Assembly (NCBI RefSeq): GCF_001552735.1 | Contig: NZ_BCRT01000010.1 | Span: 248,001-312,000, forward strand | DNA length: 64,000 nt | Direction of reading: 5' to 3' | From: Sanguibacter suarezii NBRC 16159 | GTDB lineage: Bacteria; Actinomycetota; Actinomycetes; Actinomycetales; Cellulomonadaceae | Shown: piece after piece, positions 8,378 to 19,486 of the stretch | Layout: every line of letters starts with the position of its first letter | Numbering within the stretch: the stretch's first letter is position 1 | Notes under the pieces: generated by a model | What the model saw: only the letters and a program-made list of their open reading frames with translations | Told to the model about the DNA's origin: nothing | Databases searched by the model: none | Program-made: the position numbers and the translations under genes

Positions 8378-10792
8378 ATGAAATACGGCTACTTCGACAC
8401 CGCCGTCGACGAGTACGTCATCACCCGCCCCGACGTCCCGGTGTCGTGGACGAACTACCTCGGCACCAAGAACCTGTGCACCGTGCTCTCCCACACCGGA
8501 GGCGGGTACTCCTACTACAAGAGCGCCCAGCAGGGCCGCATCACCCGGTTCCGCCCCAACGGCGTCCCGCTGGACCGCCCGGGCCACTACGTCTACCTGC
8601 GCGACAACGCCGACGGCGACTTCTGGTCCGTGTCCTGGCAGCCGGTCGGCAAGCCGCTCGACGGGCCGGGCGCCGCAACCTACACGACCAGGCACGGCAT
8701 GGGATACACCCGCTTCGAGTCGTCCTACAAGGGCATCGACGCCTCCCAGACCGTCTTCATCCCCCTCGACGACGACGTCGAGCTGTGGGACACCCAGGTG
8801 ACCAACACCTCCGACGAGGTCCGCGAGCTCACCGTCGGCTCGTACGTGGAGTTCAGCTTCCACACCATCACCATCGACAACCAGAACCTGCAGATGTCGC
8901 TGTACTCCTCGGGGTCCAGCTACGCCGACGGGATCATCGAGTACGACTTCTTCTACGAGCCGTGGACCTTCCACTTCTTCACCTCCTCCCAGGAGCCGTC
9001 CTCCTACGACACGCTCCGGGACAACTTCATCGGCCCCTACCGCAGCGAGTCCAACCCCATCGCGATCGAGCGCGGGCACGGCACCAACCAGTCGGCCACC
9101 ACGCAGAACCACTGCGGATCCCTCCAGCACACGATCACGCTGGCGCCGGGGGAGACCACGCGTCTGGTCTACATGCTCGGCTACGGCTCGCGCGACGGCG
9201 CCGGGCGCACGATCCAGGCCAAGTACACCGACCTGGCCACGGTCGACGCCGAGCGTGCCCGGCTGCGCGAGCACTGGCAGGCCAAGCAGGCCAAGCTCTC
9301 GATCAGGACCCCGCACGAGGGCATGAACACGATGATCAACACCTGGACGCTGCTCCAGGCCGAGACCTGCGTGCAGTGGTCGCGCTTCGCGTCCTTCGTC
9401 GAGGTGGGCGGGCGCAACGGCCTGGGCTACCGCGACACCGCACAGGACGTCATGAGCGTCATCCACACCAACCCGGTCAAGACCCGCCAGCGGATCCTGG
9501 AGCTGCTGCGCGCCCAGGTCTCCTCCGGCTACGGCCTGCACCTCTTCGACCCGGTCGCCTTCGACCCCGACGCCGAGAAGCTCCCGGACATCCCGTCGCC
9601 GACCATCGTGCCCACGCCGTCCATGGACGACCTCATCCACGGCCTCGAGGACACCTGCTCCGACGACCACCTGTGGCTCGTCTCCTCGATCGTGGAGTTC
9701 GTCAAGGAGACCGGCGACATCGCCTTCCTCGACGAGGTCATCCCCTACGCCGACGGCGTGCCGGCCACGGTCTACGACCACCTCAAAGCCGCACTGGACT
9801 TCTCCGCCGCGCAGATCGGTCCCAACGGCGTCGCCCTCGGGCTGCGCGCGGACTGGAACGACTGCCTCAACCTCGGCGGCGGGGAGACGTCCCTGGTGAC
9901 CTTCTTGCATGCCTGGGCCATCCAGGCCTTCCTCGAGCTCGCCCGGCCGCTGGGCCGCACCGAGGACGTCGCCCGCTACGAGGCCGAGCTGGCCCGCATC
10001 GCCGACGTCGCCGACACCCAGCTGTGGGACGGGGACTGGTGGATCCGCGGGTACACCCGCGACGGCGTGAAGATCGGCTCGGCGGAGAACGACGAGGGCA
10101 AGATCTTCCTGGAGCACCAGGCGTGGCCGGTCATCGCCGGGATCACCACCCAGGAGCGCGGGGAGACGTCGATGAACTCCGTGCGTGAGCTGCTCGGCTC
10201 GGAGTACGGCAGCCACCTCAACTGGCCGGCCTTCACCAAGGTCGACGACACCATCGGCTTCGTCACGCGGGTGTACCCCGGGATCAAGGAGAACGCCGCG
10301 ATCTTCTCCCACCCCAACGCCTGGCCGATCATCGCCGAGGCGATGCTCGGGCGCGGCGACGAGGCGGTCGCCTTCTACGACTCGGTGCTGCCGTACAACC
10401 AGAACGACAACATCGAGGTGCGCGGGGCCGAGCCCTACGCCTACGTCCAGTTCCTCTACGGCCGTGACCACGAGTGGTACGGCAAGGCGCAGAACCCCTG
10501 GCTGACCGGGACCGCGGGGTGGATGTACACCGCCGCGACCAAGTACATCCTCGGGGTGCGCCTGAGCCTGGACGGCCTGATCGTCGACCCGGCGATCCCC
10601 ACAGCCTGGGACGGCTTCGAGATGCGCCGGGAGTGGCGCGGAGCCGTCTACCAGATCGAGGTCCGCAACCCCGAGCACGTGTCCTCGGGGGTCGTGAGCA
10701 TCACCGTCGACGGTGCGGACCACCCGCTCGGTCAGCCCATACCGGCACAGCCAGAGGGCTCCGAGGTCACTGTCGTGGTGACCCTGGGCTGA
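8378..10792 (+). CDS. chbP: GH94 disaccharide phosphorylase, probably N,N'-diacetylchitobiose phosphorylase
   Basis: An 804-residue cytoplasmic GH94 enzyme that splits a beta-1,4 disaccharide with phosphate into a sugar 1-phosphate and free sugar. The N-terminus MKYGYFD, EYVITRPDVP and WTNYLGT, the block SDDHLWL and the stretch around LRADWNDCLNLGGGE fit the chitobiose phosphorylase branch better than the Cellvibrio/Cellulomonas cellobiose phosphorylases as I remember them. The catalytic acid Asp492 falls at the same residue number as in the Vibrio proteolyticus enzyme, from memory. No signal peptide, so its substrate must be imported by a transporter not in this window. It follows the mutase fusion in one operon. 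Cellobiose specificity remains possible. Confidence 0.82.
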   Translation: MKYGYFDTAVDEYVITRPDVPVSWTNYLGTKNLCTVLSHTGGGYSYYKSAQQGRITRFRPNGVPLDRPGHYVYLRDNADGDFWSVSWQPVGKPLDGPGAATYTTRHGMGYTRFESSYKGIDASQTVFIPLDDDVELWDTQVTNTSDEVRELTVGSYVEFSFHTITIDNQNLQMSLYSSGSSYADGIIEYDFFYEPWTFHFFTSSQEPSSYDTLRDNFIGPYRSESNPIAIERGHGTNQSATTQNHCGSLQHTITLAPGETTRLVYMLGYGSRDGAGRTIQAKYTDLATVDAERARLREHWQAKQAKLSIRTPHEGMNTMINTWTLLQAETCVQWSRFASFVEVGGRNGLGYRDTAQDVMSVIHTNPVKTRQRILELLRAQVSSGYGLHLFDPVAFDPDAEKLPDIPSPTIVPTPSMDDLIHGLEDTCSDDHLWLVSSIVEFVKETGDIAFLDEVIPYADGVPATVYDHLKAALDFSAAQIGPNGVALGLRADWNDCLNLGGGETSLVTFLHAWAIQAFLELARPLGRTEDVARYEAELARIADVADTQLWDGDWWIRGYTRDGVKIGSAENDEGKIFLEHQAWPVIAGITTQERGETSMNSVRELLGSEYGSHLNWPAFTKVDDTIGFVTRVYPGIKENAAIFSHPNAWPIIAEAMLGRGDEAVAFYDSVLPYNQNDNIEVRGAEPYAYVQFLYGRDHEWYGKAQNPWLTGTAGWMYTAATKYILGVRLSLDGLIVDPAIPTAWDGFEMRREWRGAVYQIEVRNPEHVSSGVVSITVDGADHPLGQPIPAQPEGSEVTVVVTLG

Positions 10793-10841
10793 CCGTGACC
10801 AGCTCCGGCGCCGGCAGCGTGACCTGCTGGCACCGGAGCCG

Positions 10842-10875
10842 CACCTGCCCGACGGCGGAGGACGTCGGGCAGGTG
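10842..10875 (+). terminator. strong stem-loop after the GH94 gene
   Basis: A perfect 12-bp stem, CACCTGCCCGAC (10842-10853) with GTCGGGCAGGTG (10864-10875), and a 10-nt loop. It begins 50 bp after the phosphorylase stop and is preceded by an imperfect hairpin built on GCTCCGG and CCGGAGC. There is no long T run, as is usual in high-GC actinobacteria. Confidence 0.6.
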
Positions 10876-10999
10876 TGCCCTCACCCGTGACGCCGGTGTG
10901 TCGGCCGTCGCCCGGTGCGCGCCCGGGCGAAGGTATTTAATGGAGCCCACGAGCGCCGTCGCACGTGACCTGGCGCCGCCGAGCCAGGGAGCTGCCCCG

Positions 11000-11887
11000 A
11001 TGTCGAAGACCGCTGACACCACAGGGAACGCCGCGACTGCCACCGACAGCGGGGAGGTCGCGGTCGGTGACGCGGAAGCGGCCGGGCGCACGCTGTCCAA
11101 GCTCCCCAAGGACGTCTACGAGGCGGAGCTCGTGCGCCTGCAGGCCGAGCTCGTCGAGCTCCAGGAGTGGGTCAAGGCCACCGGCGCGCGCGTCGTCGTG
11201 ATCTTCGAGGGGCGCGACGCCGCCGGCAAGGGGTCCGCGATCAAGCGCGTCACCCAGTACCTCAACTCCCGCCACGTGCGCGTCTCCGCCCTGCCCGCAC
11301 CGACCGAGCGGGAGAGGTCACAGTGGTACTTCCAGCGGTACATCGCCCACCTGCCGGCTGCGGGGGAGATCGTGCTCTTCGACCGCAGCTGGTACAACCG
11401 CGCCGGGGTCGAGCACGTCATGGGGTTCTGCACCCCGGCGGAGTACAAGCGGTTCATGGCCCAGTGCCCGGTGTTCGAGCAGCTGCTCATCGATGACGGC
11501 ATCATGCTGCGCAAGTACTGGTTCTCGGTCTCCGACGAGGAGCAGGAGAAGCGGTTCGCCTCCCGCAAGGACGACCCGATGCGCCGGTGGAAGCTGTCCC
11601 CGATGGACCTGGAGTCGATCACCCGCTGGGAGGACTACTCCCGGGCCAAGGACGACATGTTCACCCACACCGACACCCCGAGCTCGCCGTGGTTCGTCGT
11701 GGAGAGCGACGACAAGAAGCGGTCGCGGATCAACATGATCTCCCACCTGCTCTCTTCCATCCCCTACGAGAGCGTCCTGCAGCCCACGATCGACCTGCCC
11801 GAGCGCCCCGCCTCGACCGGCTACCGGCGCACCGAGCGGAGCCTGCAGACCTACGTCCCCGACCACGCGTCCACGCTGGTCGGCTAG
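11000..11887 (+). CDS. ppk2: polyphosphate kinase 2 (PPK2 family)
   Basis: A 295-residue PPK2 enzyme that transfers phosphate between inorganic polyphosphate and nucleotides. The Walker A motif GRDAAGKG lies at residues 71-78; FDRSWYNRAGVEHVMGF is the Walker B and lid start; RKDDPMRRWKLSPMD and WEDYSRAKDDMF are further family blocks. I chose ATG at 11000 because AGGGAG sits about 8 nt upstream and the earlier in-frame codons give an unconserved leader. The subclass cannot be fixed by eye. With the polyphosphate glucokinase at 20694-21479 it gives this chromosome segment two polyphosphate-using enzymes, though they are not in one operon. Confidence 0.88.
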   Translation: MSKTADTTGNAATATDSGEVAVGDAEAAGRTLSKLPKDVYEAELVRLQAELVELQEWVKATGARVVVIFEGRDAAGKGSAIKRVTQYLNSRHVRVSALPAPTERERSQWYFQRYIAHLPAAGEIVLFDRSWYNRAGVEHVMGFCTPAEYKRFMAQCPVFEQLLIDDGIMLRKYWFSVSDEEQEKRFASRKDDPMRRWKLSPMDLESITRWEDYSRAKDDMFTHTDTPSSPWFVVESDDKKRSRINMISHLLSSIPYESVLQPTIDLPERPASTGYRRTERSLQTYVPDHASTLVG

Positions 11888-11896
11888 TCTGCGACC

Positions 11897-12778
11897 GTGA
11901 ACCCAGCACCGACCCTGTCCCGTGTCGTCGCCCTGCTCGAGGCGCGCTACCCGCCGTCCACCGCCGAGGACTGGGACGCCGTCGGGCTGGTGACCGGTGA
12001 CCCGGCAGCGCCGGTGCGCAAGGTGCTCTTCGCGGTCGACCCCGTCGCCGCGGTCGTCGACGAGGCGGTCGTCTGGGGCGCAGACCTGCTGGTCACCCAC
12101 CACCCGCTGCTGCTGCGCGGGGTGCACTCGGTCGCGGCCGGCACCCTCAAGGGGCAGCCGGTGCACACCCTCATCACCTCCGGCTGCGCGCTCTTCGCCG
12201 CCCACACCAATGCCGACGCCGCAGTGCGCGGGGTCGCCGAGGCCCTGGCCGACGTCCTCGGCCTGGTCGAGACGAGCCCGCTCGAACCCACTCCGGGCGC
12301 AGGCCCTGGTGTGGGCCTGGGCCGGGTGGGTCGCCTGGGCGTCCCCACGACGCTGGGTGCCTTCGCCGAGCTCGTCGCCGCAGCGCTGCCTGAGACGGCG
12401 CAGGGCATCCGGGTCGCCGGGGACCTCGACGCGCAGGTCTCCACGGTCGCGGTGCTCGGCGGCTCGGGCGACTCTCTCCTCGGTGCGGCTCGGGCGAGCG
12501 GGGCAGACGTGTACGTCACCTCCGACCTCAAGCACCACGCGGTCTCCGACGCCCGCGAGCAGGCCGCCCTCGACGCCGTCGCGGCCGGTCGGCCGGCGCG
12601 GGACGGACGCCCGTTCCTCGTCGACACCGCGCACTTTGCCAGTGAATGGCCGTGGTTGGCCTACGCCGCCGCGGACCTCGTGCACGACCTGGCTGCCGAC
12701 GGCACTACGGTTGAGACCAGAGTCAGTACTGTGAGAACCGATCCTTGGACCGCGCGGGTCGCGCGAGCCGAGGTCTGA
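11897..12778 (+). CDS. Nif3-like dinuclear metal centre protein (YbgI/DUF34 family)
   Basis: A 293-residue Nif3 family protein. Metal-binding blocks are present: THHPLLLRGV near the N-terminus, AHTNAD in the middle, and DLKHH plus DTAHFASEWP near the C-terminus. Starts with GTG 9 nt after the PPK2 stop and is followed by the zinc-ribbon gene, an arrangement common in actinobacteria. The family has been linked to GTP cyclohydrolase-like and metal-handling roles, but the substrate is not established. The domain that sits between the two metal-binding halves in longer homologues appears short or absent here. Confidence 0.85.
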   Translation: MNPAPTLSRVVALLEARYPPSTAEDWDAVGLVTGDPAAPVRKVLFAVDPVAAVVDEAVVWGADLLVTHHPLLLRGVHSVAAGTLKGQPVHTLITSGCALFAAHTNADAAVRGVAEALADVLGLVETSPLEPTPGAGPGVGLGRVGRLGVPTTLGAFAELVAAALPETAQGIRVAGDLDAQVSTVAVLGGSGDSLLGAARASGADVYVTSDLKHHAVSDAREQAALDAVAAGRPARDGRPFLVDTAHFASEWPWLAYAAADLVHDLAADGTTVETRVSTVRTDPWTARVARAEV

Positions 12779-12836
12779 GGCCTCGCGGCGCTGCGCCCCC
12801 GCACCCCACCGCACCTCCTGTGAAAGGACACCACCT

Positions 12837-13586
12837 GTGACCAAGGCACCCGTCGAGGACCAGCGTCGACTCTTGGATGTCCAAGCGCTCGACACCCGCC
12901 TCCAGCAACTTGCGCACCGACGCAAGAACCTGCCGGAGCTGGCTCGGGTCGCCGAGATCGACGCCCAGCTGGCCGATCTCAACACCGCGCTCGTCGCCTC
13001 CCGCACCGCCGCGAGCGACCTGCGCCGCGAGCTCGCCAAGGCCGAGGCCGACGTCGAGCAGGTCCGTTCCCGGGCGACCCGCGACCAGACCCGCCTGGAC
13101 TCCGGGGCGGTCAGCGCCAAGGACGCCCAGGCGCTGGTCAACGAGCTGGAGTCGCTCTCCCGACGCCAGGGCCTGCTCGAAGAGGTCGAGCTCGAGGTCA
13201 TGGAGCGCCTGGAGGCGCACGAGGACACCCTGGCCAAGCTCGACGAGGCGAACCAGAAGACCCTCGACGCCCGGGCCGCCGCCGTGGCTCAGCTCGATGC
13301 CGTCTTCGCCGAGATCGACGCCGAGGCCGCCACGGTCGCCACCGAGCGTGCCGCCGCCGTCGCCGGTCTGGACGCCGCGCTCGTCGCCCTCTACGAGAAG
13401 GTCCGTACCCACCTGGGTGGGCAGGGCGCCGCCGCCCTGCGCGCCGGACGGTGCGACGGCTGCCGCCTCGACCTGGATCAGACCGCGATCGAGGCCATCC
13501 GGGCCCAGCCCGCCGACGAGGTCGTGCGCTGCGAGGAGTGCGGACGCATCCTCGTCCGCATCCCCGAGAAGCGCGTCACGGAGTAA
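12837..13586 (+). CDS. C4-type zinc-ribbon coiled-coil protein
   Basis: 249 residues. The first 180 are predicted to be long coiled coils (heptad-like LADLNTALVAS, LRRELAKAEADVEQVRS, LEEVELEVMERLEAHEDTLAKL). The C-terminus is a C4 zinc ribbon, CDGC...CEEC near residues 207-235, spaced like the family often annotated zf-RING_7 or CT398-like. GTG start with AAGGA 8-10 nt upstream. This family sits between Nif3 and RNase H-like genes in many actinobacteria and has been proposed to act with nucleic acids; the function is unknown. It appears co-transcribed with Nif3 and is followed by a clear stem-loop. Confidence 0.82.
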   Translation: MTKAPVEDQRRLLDVQALDTRLQQLAHRRKNLPELARVAEIDAQLADLNTALVASRTAASDLRRELAKAEADVEQVRSRATRDQTRLDSGAVSAKDAQALVNELESLSRRQGLLEEVELEVMERLEAHEDTLAKLDEANQKTLDARAAAVAQLDAVFAEIDAEAATVATERAAAVAGLDAALVALYEKVRTHLGGQGAAALRAGRCDGCRLDLDQTAIEAIRAQPADEVVRCEECGRILVRIPEKRVTE

Positions 13587-13597
13587 CCCCTCCCCCC

Positions 13598-13618
13598 GGA
13601 GACCGCAGTCCGGTCTCC
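13598..13618 (+). terminator. stem-loop after the zinc-ribbon gene
   Basis: Perfect 8-bp stem GGAGACCG / CGGTCTCC around the loop CAGTC, 12 bp after the zinc-ribbon stop codon. Likely transcription terminator. Confidence 0.55.
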
Positions 13619-13638
13619 ACCGAGCTCCAGCATCCGGT

Positions 13639-13704
13639 GAGGTCGTCTGTTGGGTGCGAGGTCGTCTGTTCAGACAGACGACCTCGCACCTGAGAGACGA
13701 CCTC
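13639..13704. repeat. nested inverted-repeat cluster between convergent genes
   Basis: The 10-mer GAGGTCGTCT occurs twice in direct orientation (13639-13648 and within 13653-13669) and its complement AGACGACCTC twice (within 13674-13690 and at 13695-13704). The inner pair forms a perfect 17-bp stem, GGTGCGAGGTCGTCTGT at 13653-13669 with its exact complement at 13674-13690, around the 4-nt loop TCAG. It lies between the zinc-ribbon gene and yaaA, which converge. Possible roles are a bidirectional terminator, a protein-binding array or a mobile palindromic element. Confidence 0.8.
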
Positions 13705-13734
13705 GCTGGCGTTCGGGAGTGAGGTGGGTCCGGG

Positions 13735-14511
13735 TCAGGCGACGACGAGCTCGAGGGTGGCGGCGCCGTGCTTGCCCTCGAGGAGCGTGGCGTCCAGCAG
13801 GGATGTACCGACGAGCTCGTGGGCGGCCTTGTAGAGGTCTTCGGCGCTGCGCGGCTCGGCGCCCTCCCGCGTGAGCAGGTGACGGGTGAGCACGCCGCGC
13901 GTGTGCTTGGCGTTGTGGGAGACGACCGAGCGCTTGCCGTCGAGCTCGCGCAGCACCCGCACGCTCACCCAGTCCGTGCCCTTCGCCGGCTTCCACGCTG
14001 CCAGGTACGCGGCCGAGCGGCAGTCGACGACGACGTCGCCGCTGGCCCGCGGGGCCAGGACGGCCTCCAGCAGCGGACGCCAGGAGGCCGCGAGCGGACC
14101 CACACCCGGCAGGTCGGTGCCCATGGACAGCCGGTAGGCCGGGATGGCGTCCGCAGGGCTGACCGCTCCCCACAGCGCCGAGACGGTCCGCACGCTCGCT
14201 GCAGCCAGCTCGGCCTGGGCGGGGGAGAGGTCGTCGAGGCCCGCCGCCGCGTAGAGCACCCCGGTGTACACCTGCGCGGCAGGGGCCGCGGGTTCGGTGT
14301 CCAGGCGGGTGTTGCGCGCGACGTCATCGGCCAGGCTGGGGCCGACCCCCAGCGTGGTCAGCGCATCGCGGCGGGCGCTGGCGCGGGCGAGCGCCCGCAG
14401 GACCGTGGCCCGGTGACGGGTGAGCGAGGGGCCGCTGAGCGCGGCCAAGTCGACGGGGCTGCCGGCGGTCGCGGGAGTCTTGCCTTCGGACGGGGGCAGC
14501 AGGATGAGCAC
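13735..14511 (-). CDS. yaaA: YaaA family peroxide-stress protein
   Basis: 258 residues beginning MLILLPPSEGKTP, the hallmark of the YaaA/DUF328 family. YTGVLYAAAGLDDLS and, near the C-terminus, SHNAKHTRGVLTRHLL are also typical. In Escherichia coli YaaA lowers free iron during hydrogen peroxide stress and binds DNA; the same role here is by homology only. GTG start at 14511. Convergent with the zinc-ribbon gene, from which it is separated by the repeat cluster. Confidence 0.85.
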   Translation of the reverse strand: MLILLPPSEGKTPATAGSPVDLAALSGPSLTRHRATVLRALARASARRDALTTLGVGPSLADDVARNTRLDTEPAAPAAQVYTGVLYAAAGLDDLSPAQAELAAASVRTVSALWGAVSPADAIPAYRLSMGTDLPGVGPLAASWRPLLEAVLAPRASGDVVVDCRSAAYLAAWKPAKGTDWVSVRVLRELDGKRSVVSHNAKHTRGVLTRHLLTREGAEPRSAEDLYKAAHELVGTSLLDATLLEGKHGAATLELVVA

Positions 14512-14607
14512 GGGGCAAGTCTAGGCGGGGGCGCGCCGGCCACGCTGTGAGCCCCGTCTCGGAGCAGGCGTTGCGCAGCGGGGGAGCCGGGGCTAGGTTC
14601 GTCCATC

Positions 14608-14994
14608 ATGGGCCAGTTCAAGGTGTATGGCAGGCGATCCGAGTGGCTCGACCGGCGCGAGGCGCTGAGCGACCACCTGCATGCGGCCCTGGTCAACGCG
14701 TGGCACTATCCGCCGGAGAAGCGCTTCCAGCGCTTCCTGTGGCTGGAGGACGACGACCTCGTCGCCCCCGGACGCGGCCCGGGGTACCTCGTCATCGAGC
14801 TCGTGGCCTTCAGCGGGCGGTCCCCGGAGGCCAAGCGCGAACTCGTCCGCCAGGTCTACGACCGCGTGTGCGGCGCCTTCGACCTGCCGGTGGACGACCT
14901 CGAGCTGGTGATCCTGGAGAGCCCGCGGTCGAGCTGGGGGATCCGCGGCATGGGCGGGGATGAGCTGACGCTGGGGTACGAGGTGGACGTCTAG
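14608..14994 (+). CDS. tautomerase-superfamily protein lacking the N-terminal proline
   Basis: 128 residues that follow the tautomerase/MSAD-like pattern: AALVNAWHYPPEKRFQRF, VIELVAFSGRSPEAKRELVRQVYDRV, DDLELVILESPRSSWGIRGMGGDE. In this superfamily the catalytic base is Pro1, exposed after Met removal, so proteins start Met-Pro. This one starts MGQFKVYG, and no in-frame alternative start gives a proline. It is therefore either catalytically divergent or uses another residue. It ends on a shared CTAG with the next gene, a 4-nt tail-to-tail overlap. No pathway context is visible. Confidence 0.65.
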   Translation: MGQFKVYGRRSEWLDRREALSDHLHAALVNAWHYPPEKRFQRFLWLEDDDLVAPGRGPGYLVIELVAFSGRSPEAKRELVRQVYDRVCGAFDLPVDDLELVILESPRSSWGIRGMGGDELTLGYEVDV

Positions 14995-15575
14995 TAGTAC
15001 GTGGGCATCTCGTCGGTGGGCAGGACCTGCACCACGTCGAGGTCCGGCGTCGCCAGGAGCGCGTCGACGGCGGGCTGGCTCGCGGCGATCACGGCCCAGT
15101 GCGGGTCGACGTCGTGCGTGAAGCACCAGGCGTGGTCGGCTGGCCACGCGAAGGCGGGAGGCGCGTCGCCGGGCTGACCCCACGGCTCTCCCCAGTGGTC
15201 GATGTCAGCCACCTGCCCCCGGTGCAGCGCGAAGCTCCTGATGGGTGACTGAGGCGGGATGTCGACGAGTGGCCATCCGGGTGGGAGCCCAAGGTCTTCG
15301 TAGCCGTCCCAGCGGCAGAAGTAGGCCTCGGACGGCGTCGTGGTGAATGCCACGAGCACGTGAAGGGCGTGCTGGACGCGACTGACGTGGGTGGGGTGAT
15401 CTGGATCTCTCACCACCGGTTCTGACTGACCGGGTGCGGTGGGGTCAGGGAGGAACCGCAGCCGGGCGTAGGCCGGGAAACCGTCGGGGCCGACGCTGAT
15501 GAGGCGGTCGCTGTCCTCCTGCGAGTCGACGAGCCAGGTGGAGGGTGACAGGTCTGAGCACGGCTGAAGTCCCAT
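14991..15575 (-). CDS. uncharacterised 194-residue protein
   Basis: I do not recognise the family. The protein is soluble, rich in Trp, Asp and Pro, with no signal peptide or membrane segment. Blocks that look conserved are YFCRWDGYEDLGLPPGWP in the middle and AWPADHAWCFTHDVDPHWAVIAAS near the C-terminus. The latter resembles bacterial proteins tentatively grouped with immunity or SUKH-like small proteins, but I cannot support that. ATG at 15575 is preferred over the adjoining GTG at 15578. The coding bias matches its neighbours, so it is probably a real gene. Confidence 0.6.
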   Translation of the reverse strand: MGLQPCSDLSPSTWLVDSQEDSDRLISVGPDGFPAYARLRFLPDPTAPGQSEPVVRDPDHPTHVSRVQHALHVLVAFTTTPSEAYFCRWDGYEDLGLPPGWPLVDIPPQSPIRSFALHRGQVADIDHWGEPWGQPGDAPPAFAWPADHAWCFTHDVDPHWAVIAASQPAVDALLATPDLDVVQVLPTDEMPTYY

Positions 15576-15682
15576 CACGCGACCCTACAAGCGACTGGTC
15601 GCATGGGCTGGCCGACGGACCGAGGCCGAGGCCCCAGGGTGCGTGCCCCGGGCCTCGGCCTCCGTCCTCCTACGTGCTGGCG

Positions 15683-18589
<2,907 letters not shown>

Positions 18590-18647
18590 TCATTGTTCGA
18601 CAGTGCGCCAGGCGCTGGTCCATGCCGACCGGTCGGGTGCGGGACGG

Positions 18648-18663
18648 CTGTCATCTATGACAG
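18648..18663. promoter_or_regulatory. 16-bp palindrome upstream of the galactanase gene
   Basis: CTGTCATCTATGACAG has perfect 7-bp arms separated by 2 bp and is centred about 88 bp before the galactanase start. On the minus strand it overlaps a TAGATG-like -10. Well placed as an operator for a repressor of galactan use, but the regulator is not in the window. Confidence 0.45.
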
Positions 18664-18771
18664 GTCGAGCGCTGGTTCTGGTGGACTGTACACGCTCCCA
18701 GGATTCCGTGGACCAAAAACTGAGCCTGCAGAACGAATCTGTGTGGCACCCGACGCGATGGCTCAGTCCAA

Positions 18772-18791
18772 GACTGTGCACGCGCACAGTC
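18772..18791. promoter_or_regulatory. 20-bp inverted repeat between the Nudix and galactanase genes
   Basis: GACTGTGC (18772-18779) and GCACAGTC (18784-18791) form perfect 8-bp arms around a 4-bp centre. It lies 204 bp upstream of the galactanase and 68 bp downstream of the Nudix gene. It may be a second operator or the Nudix terminator. Confidence 0.4.
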
Positions 18792-18858
18792 ATGGCCGCG
18801 CCGGAGGGCCTGTGGCACTCGTCTCGTGAGGAGCGGGCGAGGTGTGTGACTGAGTCGG

Positions 18859-19404
18859 CTAGGAGATGCGCCCGAGCTCGATGGCCGCACACATGAGCGC
18901 GGCGACGGTCTCGCCGTCGACGATGGACCCGTCCTTGATGAGACCCAGTGCCTGCGGCCACGGCACGCGACGCAGGCCCACGATGCCTTCCTCCGCCTGC
19001 TCGTGCGCCTCGCCGGAGTCGCGCAGACCGCGCGCGAGGAAGATGTGCTCGGGGGCGTGGCACACGCCGTTGAGCGCCATGAGGTTGCCGATGCGCTCCC
19101 AGGAGTCGGCGACCAGCCCGGTCTCCTCGCGCAGCTCACGCTGTGCGGCCAGGAGCAGGTCCTCCCCGTCCGAGCCGCCTGCGGGGATCTCGAGGGAGAC
19201 GCGTCCGGTCGTGTACCGCTCGACCTCGACCAGGACGATCTCGTCGGCGTCGGTGACCGGGACGATGAAGACGGCGGGGTTGCGCATCTCGACCACGCCG
19301 TAGATGCCGTCCGAGCCGTCGGGGCGCTCGACGGTGTCCTCGCGGACCCGGATCCAGGGGTTCTCGTAGACGACGGAGGACGAACGGGTCTGCCAGGTTG
19401 CCAT
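18859..19404 (-). CDS. Nudix hydrolase, ADP-ribose pyrophosphatase-like
   Basis: 181 residues from the ATG at 19404 (an ATG three codons upstream is also possible). The Nudix box is complete around residues 80-102: GGSDGEDLLLAAQRELREET followed by GL, matching GX5EX7REUXEEXGU. The glutamates bind the metal that cleaves nucleoside diphosphate-X substrates. The upstream beta strands and the residues after the box resemble ADP-ribose pyrophosphatases, but the exact substrate cannot be read from the sequence. Monocistronic, divergent from rnpB by about 80 bp. Confidence 0.85.
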   Translation of the reverse strand: MATWQTRSSSVVYENPWIRVREDTVERPDGSDGIYGVVEMRNPAVFIVPVTDADEIVLVEVERYTTGRVSLEIPAGGSDGEDLLLAAQRELREETGLVADSWERIGNLMALNGVCHAPEHIFLARGLRDSGEAHEQAEEGIVGLRRVPWPQALGLIKDGSIVDGETVAALMCAAIELGRIS

Positions 19405-19473
19405 GCGGTTCATCCTCGCACGACCTCCGCTGGCGCTCGCGGACAGGGGGCCTGCCGGCCGCTCGGCGTCCCG

Positions 19474-19479
19474 TATCCT
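19474..19479 (+). promoter_or_regulatory. -10 element of rnpB
   Basis: TATCCT lies 7 nt before the predicted first base of RNase P RNA, a good fit to the actinobacterial TANNNT -10. No convincing -35 is seen. Confidence 0.55.
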
Positions 19480-19486
19480 TGGACAC

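Noticed and set aside
8354-10723. 789-residue minus-strand open frame
   Set aside because: Lies wholly antisense to the GH94 gene; composition is Gly/Val/Arg/Asp-rich without any family motif, as expected from the complementary strand of GC-rich code.
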